DNA of 38,162 nucleotides, taken from positions 1-38,162 of the forward strand of contig JAQGFW010006275.1 of NCBI GenBank assembly GCA_030463445.1. Direction: 5' to 3'. The translations under genes and the position numbers were made by a program. This document shows, in pieces, positions 25,106 to 33,241 of this stretch. The first letter of the stretch is position 1, and each line of letters starts with the position of its first letter. Source of the DNA: Euplotes aediculatus (taxonomy: Eukaryota; Ciliophora; Spirotrichea; Euplotida; Euplotidae). Below the pieces are notes generated by a model, which was not told the DNA's origin, did no database searches, and saw only the letters and a list, made by a program, of their open reading frames with translations.

Positions 25106-25885
25106 CTAAATCGTTACTAAGTTTTTTTTCTTTAATAGCGAATTATTCAGCAGATTTTGTTTAACAGCAATCTGATAATGAGGCAGTTGTAGTGCAGATT
25201 TTATATTTTCTAATTGATGGATATTGTGACAGTCGCTTCCGAGAAAAGCCACCATTTTGCGATTTATTAGCCATTCGGCAATATCCTGTGCTGGTTTTAG
25301 ATAATAACCGGCCAATGAGTTGGTATTCACCTGAAACAATACCCCCAAATCAAAAAGACGATTGAGGCTATCAAAATCTTTTTGGAGATATGTATAACGC
25401 TCAGGATGTGCCAAAACAGGTTTATAGCCTGCTTGTGCGATTCTGTGAACAGATTCTTTTAAATAAGACGGGCGACCAATAAATGAGGTTTCAAAAAGCA
25501 AATATTTCTTCTCCGAATCGAGCGTAAGCATTGGCTCACCTTGTTCGATTTTATGCAGAAGTTCGTCCTCTAAATAATATTCTGCCGCAGCATCAATTTC
25601 AAGGTCAATATTATTTTTTGAGGCTAAATCCCGAACCAATCCGAGTGCTTGATTTATTTTTTCGATGGTATTATCATAATAGCCGCTCATTATGTGAGGT
25701 GTAGCAATCACTTTTTTATACCCCAAATTTTTCAATCCACGTAGCAAAGCCATTGAGTTATCGAGGTTTTCGGCACCATCATCTAAACAAGGTAATATGT
25801 GCGAATGCACATCCACCAAAAGGGTATTTTTGGGAATAGCATCTGCGACACTTTTACTACGTCTTCGAAACAATGAATCAAACAT
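25106..25885 (-). CDS. CpsB/YwqE-type PHP-domain tyrosine phosphatase
   Basis: A protein of 259 residues with the PHP metal motif V-D-V-H-S-H-I-L-P (His27, His29), L-D-D-G-A-E-N at about 35, A-T-P-H-I, H-P-E-R-Y and a C-terminal G-S-D-C-H. These are the metal-binding sites of manganese-dependent CpsB/CapC phosphatases, which control capsule or exopolysaccharide export kinases. No capsule cluster is visible here except rfbC, 249 bp upstream on the same strand. The intergenic stretch separating them shows no gene. Confidence 0.92.
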   Translation of the reverse strand: MFDSLFRRRSKSVADAIPKNTLLVDVHSHILPCLDDGAENLDNSMALLRGLKNLGYKKVIATPHIMSGYYDNTIEKINQALGLVRDLASKNNIDLEIDAAAEYYLEDELLHKIEQGEPMLTLDSEKKYLLFETSFIGRPSYLKESVHRIAQAGYKPVLAHPERYTYLQKDFDSLNRLFDLGVLFQVNTNSLAGYYLKPAQDIAEWLINRKMVAFLGSDCHNIHQLENIKSALQLPHYQIAVKQNLLNNSLLKKKNLVTI

Positions 25886-26091
25886 TTGTGTTAGTTTTTT
25901 CTATTAATGGCTATCATAATCAAATTCGATGATTTTAAATATTATTAACCACGAATCTTAATAATTGTACTGATGGATACTCTAATTCCGTGCCAAAAAT
26001 GAAGAATTTTGTAGAAAAATAGCCAGCGGTATTAAATGGCTGAAAATCAGTCTAAAACCGAAAAAAATGAGCGAAAGGTAGCAATTGGTAT

Positions 26092-26106
26092 GGTTTGTGT
26101 CAAACC
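26092..26106 (-). terminator. Short hairpin downstream of rfbC
   Basis: GGTTTG (26092-26097) and CAAACC (26101-26106) form a 6-bp stem with a 3-nt loop, about 28 bp after the rfbC stop. There is no T-run, so termination is doubtful. Confidence 0.35.
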
Positions 26107-26134
26107 TTGGATTTTTCGTACAAAAAAGTAAATT

Positions 26135-26680
26135 CTAAGCTAATGCGAGGTTTAGCCAGATTTTTAGTGTAGGTAGGGTCAAATCTTTTGGAGATACATT
26201 AGGGTTTTCGATTCCCCAGTCAATGTTTAGTTCGGGGTCATTCCAGATAATTCCACCTTCCGATTCTTTATTATAAACATTAGTGCATTTGTATGCAAAA
26301 ATACTCTCTTCTAACGCCAAAAAACCATGTGCAAACCCCTCTGGTACAAAAACCATATTTTGCTGCTCTTCTGTAAGAATGAATTTTTTATAATGCCCAA
26401 ATGTAGGAGAATGTTTACGTAAATCTACCACTACATCAAGCACTTTTCCTTTGATTACACGTACTAATTTGCCTTGGGCATAAGGTTCATTCTGAAAATG
26501 CAACCCTCGCAAAACTCCAGCCGTAGAGTAAGACTGATTATCTTGAACAAAGTCAAATGGAATACCATTATCGGCAAATGCTTCTTTTTGGTACGATTCA
26601 AAGAAATACCCTCTTTCATCTCCAAAGATTCGAGGATAAATCTCAATAAGCCCATCAATACTTGTTTGACGAAATTCCAT
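26135..26680 (-). CDS. rfbC: dTDP-4-dehydrorhamnose 3,5-epimerase
   Basis: A protein of 181 residues, normal length. It has D-E-R-G-Y-F-F-E-S-Y near 22, V-L-R-G-L-H-F-Q with the catalytic His, G-K-V-L-D-V-V-V-D-L-R, and V-P-E-G-F-A-H-G-F. It makes dTDP-L-rhamnose precursor for surface polysaccharides. It is isolated: the other rml genes are not in the window. A -7 box on the minus strand (TATTTTTG at 26718-26711) lies about 30 bp upstream of its start. Confidence 0.96.
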   Translation of the reverse strand: MEFRQTSIDGLIEIYPRIFGDERGYFFESYQKEAFADNGIPFDFVQDNQSYSTAGVLRGLHFQNEPYAQGKLVRVIKGKVLDVVVDLRKHSPTFGHYKKFILTEEQQNMVFVPEGFAHGFLALEESIFAYKCTNVYNKESEGGIIWNDPELNIDWGIENPNVSPKDLTLPTLKIWLNLALA

Positions 26681-26710
26681 TGACTAAAACTTTTGGTTTA
26701 AAACTTTATG

Positions 26711-26718
26711 CAAAAATA
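26711..26718 (-). promoter_or_regulatory. -7 box of rfbC
   Basis: On the minus strand this reads TATTTTTG, which fits TAnnTTTG. It is 30 bp upstream of the rfbC start at 26680. I could not assign a -33 element. Confidence 0.45.
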
Positions 26719-26761
26719 TAAACTTCGGTGATTTGATAATAATGAAAACTATAAAAATAAA

Positions 26762-26769
26762 TACATTTG
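26762..26769 (+). promoter_or_regulatory. -7 box of pyrF
   Basis: TACATTTG fits the Bacteroidota TAnnTTTG box and is 19 bp before the pyrF start at 26789. The nearest TTTG upstream is 26 bp away, which is longer than usual. Confidence 0.45.
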
Positions 26770-26788
26770 CATCCAAATTTTTAATTAC

Positions 26789-27622
26789 ATGACCAAAGAA
26801 CAGTTATTTAAGCAAATATGCTCAAAAAAATCTTACTTATGTGTAGGGTTAGATACCGATATTCGTAAGATACCAAGCTATTTGTTAAAAGAAAATGACC
26901 CGATTTTTGAATTTAATCGCCGTATCATAGACGCAACAATTGACTATGTTGTTGCATACAAACCCAATATTGCCTTTTATGAAGCAATGGGTGTGAGGGG
27001 TTGGGAAAGTCTCCAAAAGACGATTGAGTATATTCCCAAAGATGTTTTTACAATTGCCGATGCCAAACGTGGCGATATTGGCAATACGTCGAGTCTTTAT
27101 GCTCGTACATTCTTTGATAAAATGTCGTCGGGTCTTGATTTTGACTCTGTAACGGTTGCACCCTATATGGGTAGAGATTCGGTAACGCCTTTTCTTGAAT
27201 TCGATGAAAAATGGGTGATTCTACTGGCATTGACTTCAAACGAAGGCAGCGAAGACTTTCAGCAGCTTAGTTTGAAAGATACTGGTTCAAAACTATACCA
27301 ACAAGTACTTAGAACTTCTCAGCAATGGGCTGGCGATGACCGTCTGATGTATGTCGTAGGGGCAACAAAAGCCGATAAACTTGCCGAGATTCGTCAGATT
27401 ATTCCGAATCATTTCTTATTGGTACCAGGAGTTGGAGCCCAAGGCGGAAGCCTCGAAGAAGTTTCGAGATACGGCATGAATAGCCAATGTGGGCTTTTGG
27501 TAAATTCTTCTCGTGGAATCATTTATGTATCGAATGGTGAAGATTTTGCCGAAAAAGCACGAACCGAAGCCCAAAAAATACAAGAAGAGATGAGTTTTTA
27601 TTTGGATAAATATTTGAATTGA
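26789..27622 (+). CDS. pyrF: Orotidine 5'-phosphate decarboxylase (type 2)
   Basis: A protein of 277 residues, typical of the larger type 2 OMP decarboxylases. It has V-G-L-D-T-D near 20, A-Y-K-P-N at 56-60, the catalytic motif D-A-K-R-G-D-I-G (Lys93) and V-P-G-V-G-A-Q-G-G near the C-terminus. It makes UMP from OMP in pyrimidine synthesis. It is convergent with the AraC gene; a 9-bp stem (27617-27625 with 27657-27665) overlaps both stop regions and may slow transcription. Confidence 0.96.
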   Translation: MTKEQLFKQICSKKSYLCVGLDTDIRKIPSYLLKENDPIFEFNRRIIDATIDYVVAYKPNIAFYEAMGVRGWESLQKTIEYIPKDVFTIADAKRGDIGNTSSLYARTFFDKMSSGLDFDSVTVAPYMGRDSVTPFLEFDEKWVILLALTSNEGSEDFQQLSLKDTGSKLYQQVLRTSQQWAGDDRLMYVVGATKADKLAEIRQIIPNHFLLVPGVGAQGGSLEEVSRYGMNSQCGLLVNSSRGIIYVSNGEDFAEKARTEAQKIQEEMSFYLDKYLN

Positions 27623-27665
27623 GGAGTAGATTATTTAAACCAGTTTTACGGCATATTCCTCAATT
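27617..27665. terminator. Weak stem between pyrF and the AraC gene
   Basis: AATTGAGGA (27617-27625) pairs with TCCTCAATT (27657-27665), with a 31-nt loop and no T-run. It overlaps the ends of both convergent genes. Confidence 0.35.
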
Positions 27666-28507
27666 TAAAATTGTTTCAGATATTCACTTGGGGTCATTCC
27701 CATTGTTTTTTTGAAAGTCCTGTTAAAATGCGATAGGTTATTGAACCCAACTTCATAGCCTATCGTTGTAATGTTTTGTCCTTGGAGCAGCAAGTTTCGA
27801 GCATGGTTTATTCTGAATTCATTCACAAAATCAGTAAACGTCATTTGGGTTATTTTTTTAAAATAACGACAAAAAGCAGGAAGCGTTAATCCTGCGACAT
27901 CGGCAACCTCCTGAAAATCAATGTCTTTTGTAAAATTCTCTTCGATAAACCGATGAATCTTATTGAATCTCTCCTGCTCTTTGGGTTGGAGTTGCGGCAT
28001 CCCGATTCCGGTATCTATCGTTTCATAATCTGTCGAATAAGCAAGTTCTTGTAAAACATTGAGCAATACCATCAATCGCTCAAAACCATTGACTGATTTT
28101 AGAGCCAAAATCTGTTCTCCTACCTTTTTTTTTGTTTCATTGCCAAATATTACCACCTTGTGCGATAATTTAAAAAGCCAATTAATTGCTTGAAATTCAA
28201 CTATTTGCCCAAAATCCTTGCCGATAAAATCTTCTCGCATCTGAATAACATATTCTTCAAAATAATCGGTAATACCAAACCCAAAATTAAGATGTGGAAT
28301 GTTCGGTCCAATAAAAATCAATTCGCCGTCTTCGTACTTCGAAATATGCTTGCCAATGTGTCTGCATCCGCTACCTTTCGGAATATAAACGATTTCGTAT
28401 TCGGGATGAAAATGCCAATAAACCCAGCAAGGATTGGGCGTATCGGTGTGCATCAGTTTAAACGAATTACCGATTGAGGTTTCTATTTTTTCGTATTTAG
28501 GCTTCAT
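27665..28507 (-). CDS. AraC-family regulator with a cupin sensor domain
   Basis: I prefer the start at 28507 (280 residues, M-K-P-K-Y-E), which fits the family; an ATG at 28537 would add ten residues. The N-terminal cupin-like domain (H-F-H-P-E-Y-E, I-P-K-G-S-G-C-R-H-I-G and G-P-N-I-P-H) is followed by an AraC double helix-turn-helix with A-D-V-A-G-L-T-L-P-A-F-C-R-Y-F-K-K and Y-E-V-G-F-N-N-L-S-H-F-N-R-T-F-K-K. It is divergent from the PhyH-family oxygenase and probably controls it. The ligand is not known. Confidence 0.92.
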   Translation of the reverse strand: MKPKYEKIETSIGNSFKLMHTDTPNPCWVYWHFHPEYEIVYIPKGSGCRHIGKHISKYEDGELIFIGPNIPHLNFGFGITDYFEEYVIQMREDFIGKDFGQIVEFQAINWLFKLSHKVVIFGNETKKKVGEQILALKSVNGFERLMVLLNVLQELAYSTDYETIDTGIGMPQLQPKEQERFNKIHRFIEENFTKDIDFQEVADVAGLTLPAFCRYFKKITQMTFTDFVNEFRINHARNLLLQGQNITTIGYEVGFNNLSHFNRTFKKTMGMTPSEYLKQF

Positions 28508-28629
28508 ATTTTCAGAATTACCATTACAATTATACATTAATTAACTTTTAATTATCAAATATTTTAAATAAATATCAATACAGTGCCAATATTTGAAAAT
28601 AAACTGTAATTTATCAGTACAAAACCAAC

Positions 28630-28637
28630 TTAAATTT
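28630..28637 (+). promoter_or_regulatory. -7 box of the PhyH gene
   Basis: TAAATTTG fits TAnnTTTG and lies 37 bp upstream of the PhyH start. No convincing -33 element was found, which would fit a promoter that needs an activator such as the divergent AraC protein. Confidence 0.45.
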
Positions 28638-28674
28638 GTATGATTAAATCAATATAAAATTTAACTTTAACTAT

Positions 28675-29664
28675 ATGAATGCGACAATGACCCCTACGAT
28701 GGCACCAACCATGATGCCAAATAAGAATCATACTGATAAACCTGGGAATCCTTCGACAGCTACAAGTAGCCAAATAAAATTGCGAACGAGCCTTGCAGAA
28801 GGCGGAGCATTGAGGGTTTTGAGCGAAGAAGATTGGAATTTTTGGGTAGAAAATGGCTATGTTATTATAAAGAATGCCGTACCACGTGAACAAGCTCTAC
28901 AAACGGCTAATTTTATTTGGGAATTTGAAGAAAAAGACCCCCAAGACCCCAATACTTGGTACACTCCTCCACGTGCCGAAATGCAAATGAAAGAATTGAC
29001 AGGAACGGGCATGGTAGAGGTTTATAACAACCAGCACTTATGGAATAACCGTCAAGTGCAACGTGTTTATGATGCCTTTGTAGATATTTGGGGAACTGAA
29101 AAACTCTGGGTTACGATTGATAGAGCTAATTTGAATTTTCCGTTGCGTCCAGGTTTTGAATACAAAGGTTTTATCCACTGGGACTATGACCCCGAAACCA
29201 AGCCGCAGAATGTGCAGGGTGTTTTGGCTCTTGCCGACCAAACCGATGAAAATATGGGTGGTTTTCAGTGTATTCCTGAATTGTTTAGAACCTACGATAC
29301 TTGGAAACTGACTCAACCCGAAGACCGTAATCGTTTCAAACCTGATGTAACTGGTTTTGAGGAGAAAATCGTAAAAGTAAAACTCGAAGCGGGAGATTTA
29401 TTGATATTTAACAGTAGTCAGCCGCACGGAATCCGCCCTAATAATTCAAAAGATAAAGTCCGTATCGCTCAATATATTTCGATGATGCCAGCCGAAGAAG
29501 ACAACGACGGTTTGCGTGATTGGCGAGTGAATTCGTGGAAAAATCGGATTTCGCCAGAAGGTTATGCTTTTCCGGGTGACCCTCGAAACTGGGAAAAAAT
29601 CAAATACGATACGGCAGTTTTGAACGATTTGGGCAAAAAACTTTTAGGATTAGAAAAATGGTAG
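28675..29664 (+). CDS. Phytanoyl-CoA dioxygenase (PhyH)-family oxygenase
   Basis: A protein of 329 residues with a Fe(II)/2-oxoglutarate facial triad: H-W-D (His168, Asp170) and distal His251 in S-Q-P-H-G-I-R, with Arg254 for 2-oxoglutarate. The first 30 residues are rich in Thr, Met and Pro with several in-frame ATGs, so the true start could be a few codons later. It hydroxylates an unknown small molecule. The divergent AraC gene suggests substrate-induced expression. Confidence 0.9.
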   Translation: MNATMTPTMAPTMMPNKNHTDKPGNPSTATSSQIKLRTSLAEGGALRVLSEEDWNFWVENGYVIIKNAVPREQALQTANFIWEFEEKDPQDPNTWYTPPRAEMQMKELTGTGMVEVYNNQHLWNNRQVQRVYDAFVDIWGTEKLWVTIDRANLNFPLRPGFEYKGFIHWDYDPETKPQNVQGVLALADQTDENMGGFQCIPELFRTYDTWKLTQPEDRNRFKPDVTGFEEKIVKVKLEAGDLLIFNSSQPHGIRPNNSKDKVRIAQYISMMPAEEDNDGLRDWRVNSWKNRISPEGYAFPGDPRNWEKIKYDTAVLNDLGKKLLGLEKW

Positions 29665-29776
29665 GTAGGTGTGGTGTATAACGGCTCGATTATCAGGGGT
29701 TACAAAACTGCTTTGTTTAAAATTATGAGTGGTTGAAAGTAACATGATATAAAGTATAGAAAAGAATAGTTGGAGA

Positions 29777-30139
29777 TTAAGTATCCGTGAATTCAACAAA
29801 TTTTTCAATAGCTCGGCTAAACGTATCTACTGAGAATGGTTTCTCTATGTATGCGATGATATTAAGCGGGATATTTTCTATTGCTTGAATTGGTAATGTT
29901 GATATAATAATACATTTTTGTTTATTCAATAACTTATTCAAGTAACTATCATAATTTATTAGTAGTGCTTGCGAATCAAGTATCAACAAATCTACTGTTT
30001 TTTTCGAGAGAAAGTCGGTGGCTTCGTCAATGTAGGAGCATTCCCATGCGATTTCAATAAATGGAAATCGCCTGAGAATGCTTCGTATAATGTACTCAGT
30101 AGGAGATTCATTTGCAACAACTCCGCAAGTGTAATTCAT
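29777..30139 (-). CDS. Stand-alone receiver-like domain protein
   Basis: A 120-residue protein with a receiver fold: phosphoacceptor Asp55 in D-L-L-I-L-D-S, I-I-I-S-T-L at about 77-82, and the conserved Lys in Y-I-E-K-P-F-S (Lys100). The first acidic loop has V-A-N-E-S-P instead of the usual D-D pair, so magnesium binding may be weakened. There is no output domain. It lies 259 bp downstream of the LytS/LytTR operon on the same strand. It may act as a phosphate sink, or as a single-domain regulator, for that system. Confidence 0.75.
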   Translation of the reverse strand: MNYTCGVVANESPTEYIIRSILRRFPFIEIAWECSYIDEATDFLSKKTVDLLILDSQALLINYDSYLNKLLNKQKCIIISTLPIQAIENIPLNIIAYIEKPFSVDTFSRAIEKFVEFTDT

Positions 30140-30398
30140 TTTAGTGTTAATCTCATTTATTTAAAAAAATTCAATATAGTGCTAATCCTCATCGGGCAAT
30201 CTTTAACATTCTTTGCTGAAGTTGAGGAATTGTTATTGAACTTAGAAATAACTTTTTTGCTCAGTGATAATGTTTTTGTGTTCATTTGTAGATAAAAAGT
30301 TTAGTGATAATTGATAAAACAACAATCGAAGTTAATTAGGATAGTGGGGGTTTCAAATTCTTTTCGATTGATTGTAGATTAGTTTCGACAAATAAAAT

Positions 30399-31511
30399 TC
30401 ATCGAAGTTTTATTTGTAGTTTTATCGTATAAGTATCTTTAAAATTATCAATATCTAATTGGTAAGTGCCTGGATAAATCATATCTAAACGCCTCCGAAC
30501 ATTCTTGAGGCCGACTCCTTTTTGAGCCGATTTTTCTCTAATATTTTGAGGTTTACTATTTGCAATGACAAAAGTAAGATAGCTACCCTCAAACTTTATA
30601 TTAATATCAACCCAAGATGCTTTGGTATTATTATTTATACCATGTTTAAAGGCATTTTCTACAAAATTAATAAGTAATAATGGGGGGATTTCGAGGTTGC
30701 CAAAATTGCCTTCGGCGTTACAACTGATAATCGTACTTTTGTTATGTCTTATTCTCTCTAAATCAACATAATCTTTAATGAATTGTACTTCACGGCTTAA
30801 TGCGACTTTATCGTTGTTGGCTTCATATAGTGAATAACGCATTAAATCTGATAGTTTTAGGATAATTTGAGCTGCTTTGGGTTCGGAATCTATCACTATT
30901 GAGTAAATACTGTTGAGGGTGTTGAATAAAAAATGCGGATTCACCTGAGATTTGAGATAATCTAACTCAAGACGCATATTAGTTTTTTCGAGCTCAATAT
31001 TTTTTATCCTAAAAGTCAAAATATCTATTAATAATTTTATAATTAAAGGAGCAGAAAGGTATAAGGCATACCAATATGTGTTATGCCAAAAAGTGTCACC
31101 CGAGAATAGACCCCGCCAAAAACTAAATTTAAAGTAATATTTTGAATAGTTGATGTTGGTTCTACTGGGATAATATTTATTAATTAAGTCAATAGAGTAA
31201 TAAGACAAAGTATATGTCAAGAAATATAAGATTATACTAAGCAAGAAAAAAAGGATTAGCCTAAAATTACGAGATTGATGCAGAGTAGCTAAGCCGAAAG
31301 AGTAAAAAATAAAAATAACCCATAAGCTATCTCTAACAGCCAAATAAAAGAATAGCTGAGAGTTATAATCATTCGGATGAAAGTGAAATTTAGTGTAAAA
31401 CCAAATAAAATTAAACCAGACAACCCAAAAGCAACAGTGGATGACAACCCTGACCCTGTTGTTACTTCTATAAGGGTATTTGAGTAGGAAATTTGAAATA
31501 CTTTCTATCAT
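30399..31511 (-). CDS. LytS/YehU-family sensor histidine kinase
   Basis: A protein of 370 residues with about four membrane helices in the first 180 and a short coiled coil. The His_kinase (PF06580) domain carries His193 in S-Q-V-N-P-H-F-L-F-N-T-L-N. The HATPase has N-F-V-E-N-A-F-K-H-G-I and K-G-V-G-L-K-N-V-R-R-R-L. Such kinases pair with LytTR response regulators; in Gram-positives several relatives sense secreted peptides. Its ATG overlaps the TAA of the LytTR gene by 1 bp (TAATG), so the two are translationally coupled. Confidence 0.93.
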   Translation of the reverse strand: MIESISNFLLKYPYRSNNRVRVVIHCCFWVVWFNFIWFYTKFHFHPNDYNSQLFFYLAVRDSLWVIFIFYSFGLATLHQSRNFRLILFFLLSIILYFLTYTLSYYSIDLINKYYPSRTNINYSKYYFKFSFWRGLFSGDTFWHNTYWYALYLSAPLIIKLLIDILTFRIKNIELEKTNMRLELDYLKSQVNPHFLFNTLNSIYSIVIDSEPKAAQIILKLSDLMRYSLYEANNDKVALSREVQFIKDYVDLERIRHNKSTIISCNAEGNFGNLEIPPLLLINFVENAFKHGINNNTKASWVDINIKFEGSYLTFVIANSKPQNIREKSAQKGVGLKNVRRRLDMIYPGTYQLDIDNFKDTYTIKLQIKLR

Positions 31512-32314
31512 TACGGTAATTGTGACTTCATAGCATTTTTTATAATATCTCGGTAGTTTGTGCCTATCGGAAACTTCTTTCCGCTTTCCAGTTCTATCAT
31601 GTTTCCATCCAATGCAACCATATATTTGGTATTAATTATAAAAGAACGATTGATACGTAGAAAAACTTTTCGAGTAGCCAAGACGGTCTCCATCTTACTC
31701 ATTCGCATATAAGTAATAATCATGGTTTTAGGTAAAAAAATCTTGATATAGTCTTTCATACCCTCTACATAAATTATTTCATTAAAATCTATCTTAATTA
31801 ACTTGCGGTCTTCTTTTACCCACAGATAGTCACCTTTTACGAGCCCTTCTTCGATTAGCTCATCTTTATCTGCTGTATTTTCTGGAGCTTGATTGGCTAT
31901 TGGCAAATAAACCGAGGCTGTTTCTACATTCTTAGACTCATTCTGCGGTAGTATTCGGTGTCGTACTTTATTAACAGCTCTTACAAATCGGTCAAATGGA
32001 ATAGGTTTTACCAAATAATCATCTACATCATGGTCGAATCCTTCTAAGGCATACTGAGGGTAGGCAGTAATCAGGATAAAGTGTGGCTTGTATTTGGCAA
32101 ATGTACGTATAAACTCAAGCCCTGTCATCTCAGGCATACTTACATCTAAAAAAACTATATCTGGTTTGAGCTCTTCTACCTCTTTGAGTGCATCAATGGC
32201 ATTATCAAATATTTTAATTAAAGATAAAAACCCTAAACGTTTGATAAACTTTTCTACCAACTCGCGAGCCAGTGGTTCATCATCTATAATTATACAAGTA
32301 AGAGTATCTTTCAT
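31511..32314 (-). CDS. LytTR-type response regulator
   Basis: A protein of 267 residues with an N-terminal receiver (I-I-D-D-E-P-L-A-R, phosphoacceptor Asp57 in I-V-F-L-D-V-S-M-P, P-F-D-R-F near the conserved Lys) and a C-terminal LytTR domain (I-Y-V-E-G-M-K-D-Y-I-K, F-L-R-I-N-R-S-F-I-I-N and F-P-I-G-T-N-Y-R). It is the coupled partner of the LytS kinase downstream. It starts 376 bp from a divergent pair of small peptide genes and is a likely regulator of them. Confidence 0.94.
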   Translation of the reverse strand: MKDTLTCIIIDDEPLARELVEKFIKRLGFLSLIKIFDNAIDALKEVEELKPDIVFLDVSMPEMTGLEFIRTFAKYKPHFILITAYPQYALEGFDHDVDDYLVKPIPFDRFVRAVNKVRHRILPQNESKNVETASVYLPIANQAPENTADKDELIEEGLVKGDYLWVKEDRKLIKIDFNEIIYVEGMKDYIKIFLPKTMIITYMRMSKMETVLATRKVFLRINRSFIINTKYMVALDGNMIELESGKKFPIGTNYRDIIKNAMKSQLP

Positions 32315-32690
32315 CAGTCTATCACCTCATAGCAGAGGAACTTTTTTAGTACAATTAAAACCTAAATAAGTGAGTCTGTATATACGATGAAACAAAGGTA
32401 AATAAGGTTTTCCAATCTTGGATATTCATTTGTCGAAGATAAAAATGGATTTATCTAAAATAGGGTAGCTGCTGCAGTATTTCCACCATTTGAAGGTTTT
32501 TTAACAGTCAATTTGTTTATAGAAACAGGTTATTAGTCGAAAAGATTAGCCAAACTAAAATCTCTCTCTGAAATTTGAATTATCAATCATGGTTAAATAA
32601 AGTTTTGAAAATGGTACCACAAGACTGATAAATAAACCATTGAAAGATATACCCAAATAATTATTTACAAACTATTAAAATTTACGAAAA
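32315..32690. promoter_or_regulatory. Divergent regulatory region between the LytTR regulator and the peptide genes
   Basis: No gene is visible in these 376 bp. The minus strand has TACCTTTG (32400-32393), a perfect TAnnTTTG box for the LytTR operon. A possible plus-strand promoter is TTTG (32574-32577) with AAGTTTTG (32600-32607), 22 bp apart. A pair of LytTR-like half-sites lies at 32504-32533. TGGTACCA at 32612-32619 is a perfect 8-bp palindrome. Confidence 0.55.
32504..32533 (+). promoter_or_regulatory. Possible LytTR binding site (two direct half-sites)
   Basis: ACAGTCAAT (32504-32512) and ACAGGTTAT (32525-32533) are 21 bp apart, start to start, with a 12-bp spacer. Each differs at one base from the published LytTR half-site [TA][AC][CA]GTTN[AG][TG], which occurs as direct repeats with 12-13 bp between them. 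The sites lie about 160-190 bp upstream of the first peptide gene. Chance occurrence is not excluded in AT-rich DNA. Confidence 0.35.
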
Positions 32691-32885
32691 ATGAAAAAAC
32701 TAATTTTATCATCAGCCCTATCATTCGGTATTTTATTCGGAGCCTTAGCTTCGACAAGCAATGTCAAAACAGTTTCGGCCGTAGATTGTACAATGACAAT
32801 TAAAAATAATAAAACTGGCGATAGCTACACAATTACTGTTCATGGTACGAGCTGTGCAGATTTGATTAAATCGGTTGTAAAATAA
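32691..32885 (+). CDS. Small secreted cysteine peptide 1
   Basis: A 64-residue protein with a Sec signal peptide (residues 1 to about 20-30, with A-L-A and V-S-A as possible cleavage sites) and a mature part of about 35 residues. The mature part begins V-D-C and contains T-G-D-S-Y-T-I-T-V-H-G-T-S-C, so it has two Cys. It is not a double-glycine leader peptide. It resembles peptide 2: D-C[TS], G-x2-Y-T-I-T-[VL]-H-x2-S and a second Cys are shared. Function is unknown; a signal, bacteriocin-like peptide or modified natural product are all possible. Confidence 0.75.
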   Translation: MKKLILSSALSFGILFGALASTSNVKTVSAVDCTMTIKNNKTGDSYTITVHGTSCADLIKSVVK

Positions 32886-32925
32886 AAACTCTGTTCCGTT
32901 TTCGGAGAGTGCTTTTAAAAAGTAA

Positions 32926-32950
32926 AGGTGTTAGATTATTTCTAACACCT
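32926..32950 (+). terminator. 10-bp hairpin between the two peptide genes
   Basis: AGGTGTTAGA (32926-32935) and TCTAACACCT (32941-32950) form a perfect 10-bp stem with the loop ttatt. It is not followed by a T-run, so partial termination or RNA protection are both possible. It could lower expression of the second gene relative to the first. Confidence 0.6.
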
Positions 32951-32989
32951 CAAAATTCAAATCAGACATCTAAACACAGAATTTAAACT

Positions 32990-33220
32990 ATGAAAAAAGT
33001 ATTGTTTTCTATCGCATTAGTAGGTATGCTATTTTCTTTTTCGAGCCAGGCAAATAATAGTAGTCCAGTATCAGTGAAGGATGGTAAAAAAGTCAGCCAA
33101 AATGTGTGTATGGATTGCTCGGGTAATTTCACTATTAATGGCACTGAATACACCATTACACTCCACGATGTGAGCTGGTGGACTTGTACAAAGTTTAAGG
33201 TAGGAAGTTGGTTTAACTAA
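32990..33220 (+). CDS. Small secreted cysteine peptide 2
   Basis: A 76-residue protein with a signal peptide (Q-A-N cleavage near 22), a short linker rich in Lys and Ser, and the core V-C-M-D-C-S-G then T-E-Y-T-I-T-L-H-D-V-S-W-W-T-C. It has three Cys. Its core lines up with that of peptide 1 (see that entry), so the two genes are probably diverged duplicates. It ends in the aromatic tail V-G-S-W-F-N. A 26-bp inverted repeat follows 21 bp after its stop. Confidence 0.72.
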   Translation: MKKVLFSIALVGMLFSFSSQANNSSPVSVKDGKKVSQNVCMDCSGNFTINGTEYTITLHDVSWWTCTKFKVGSWFN

Positions 33221-33241
33221 TTAGAGAATTGTGAAATTTAA

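Noticed and set aside
32691-33220. Double-glycine leader bacteriocins
   Set aside because: No GG cleavage site and no peptidase-ABC transporter are nearby; both peptides have Sec-type signal peptides.
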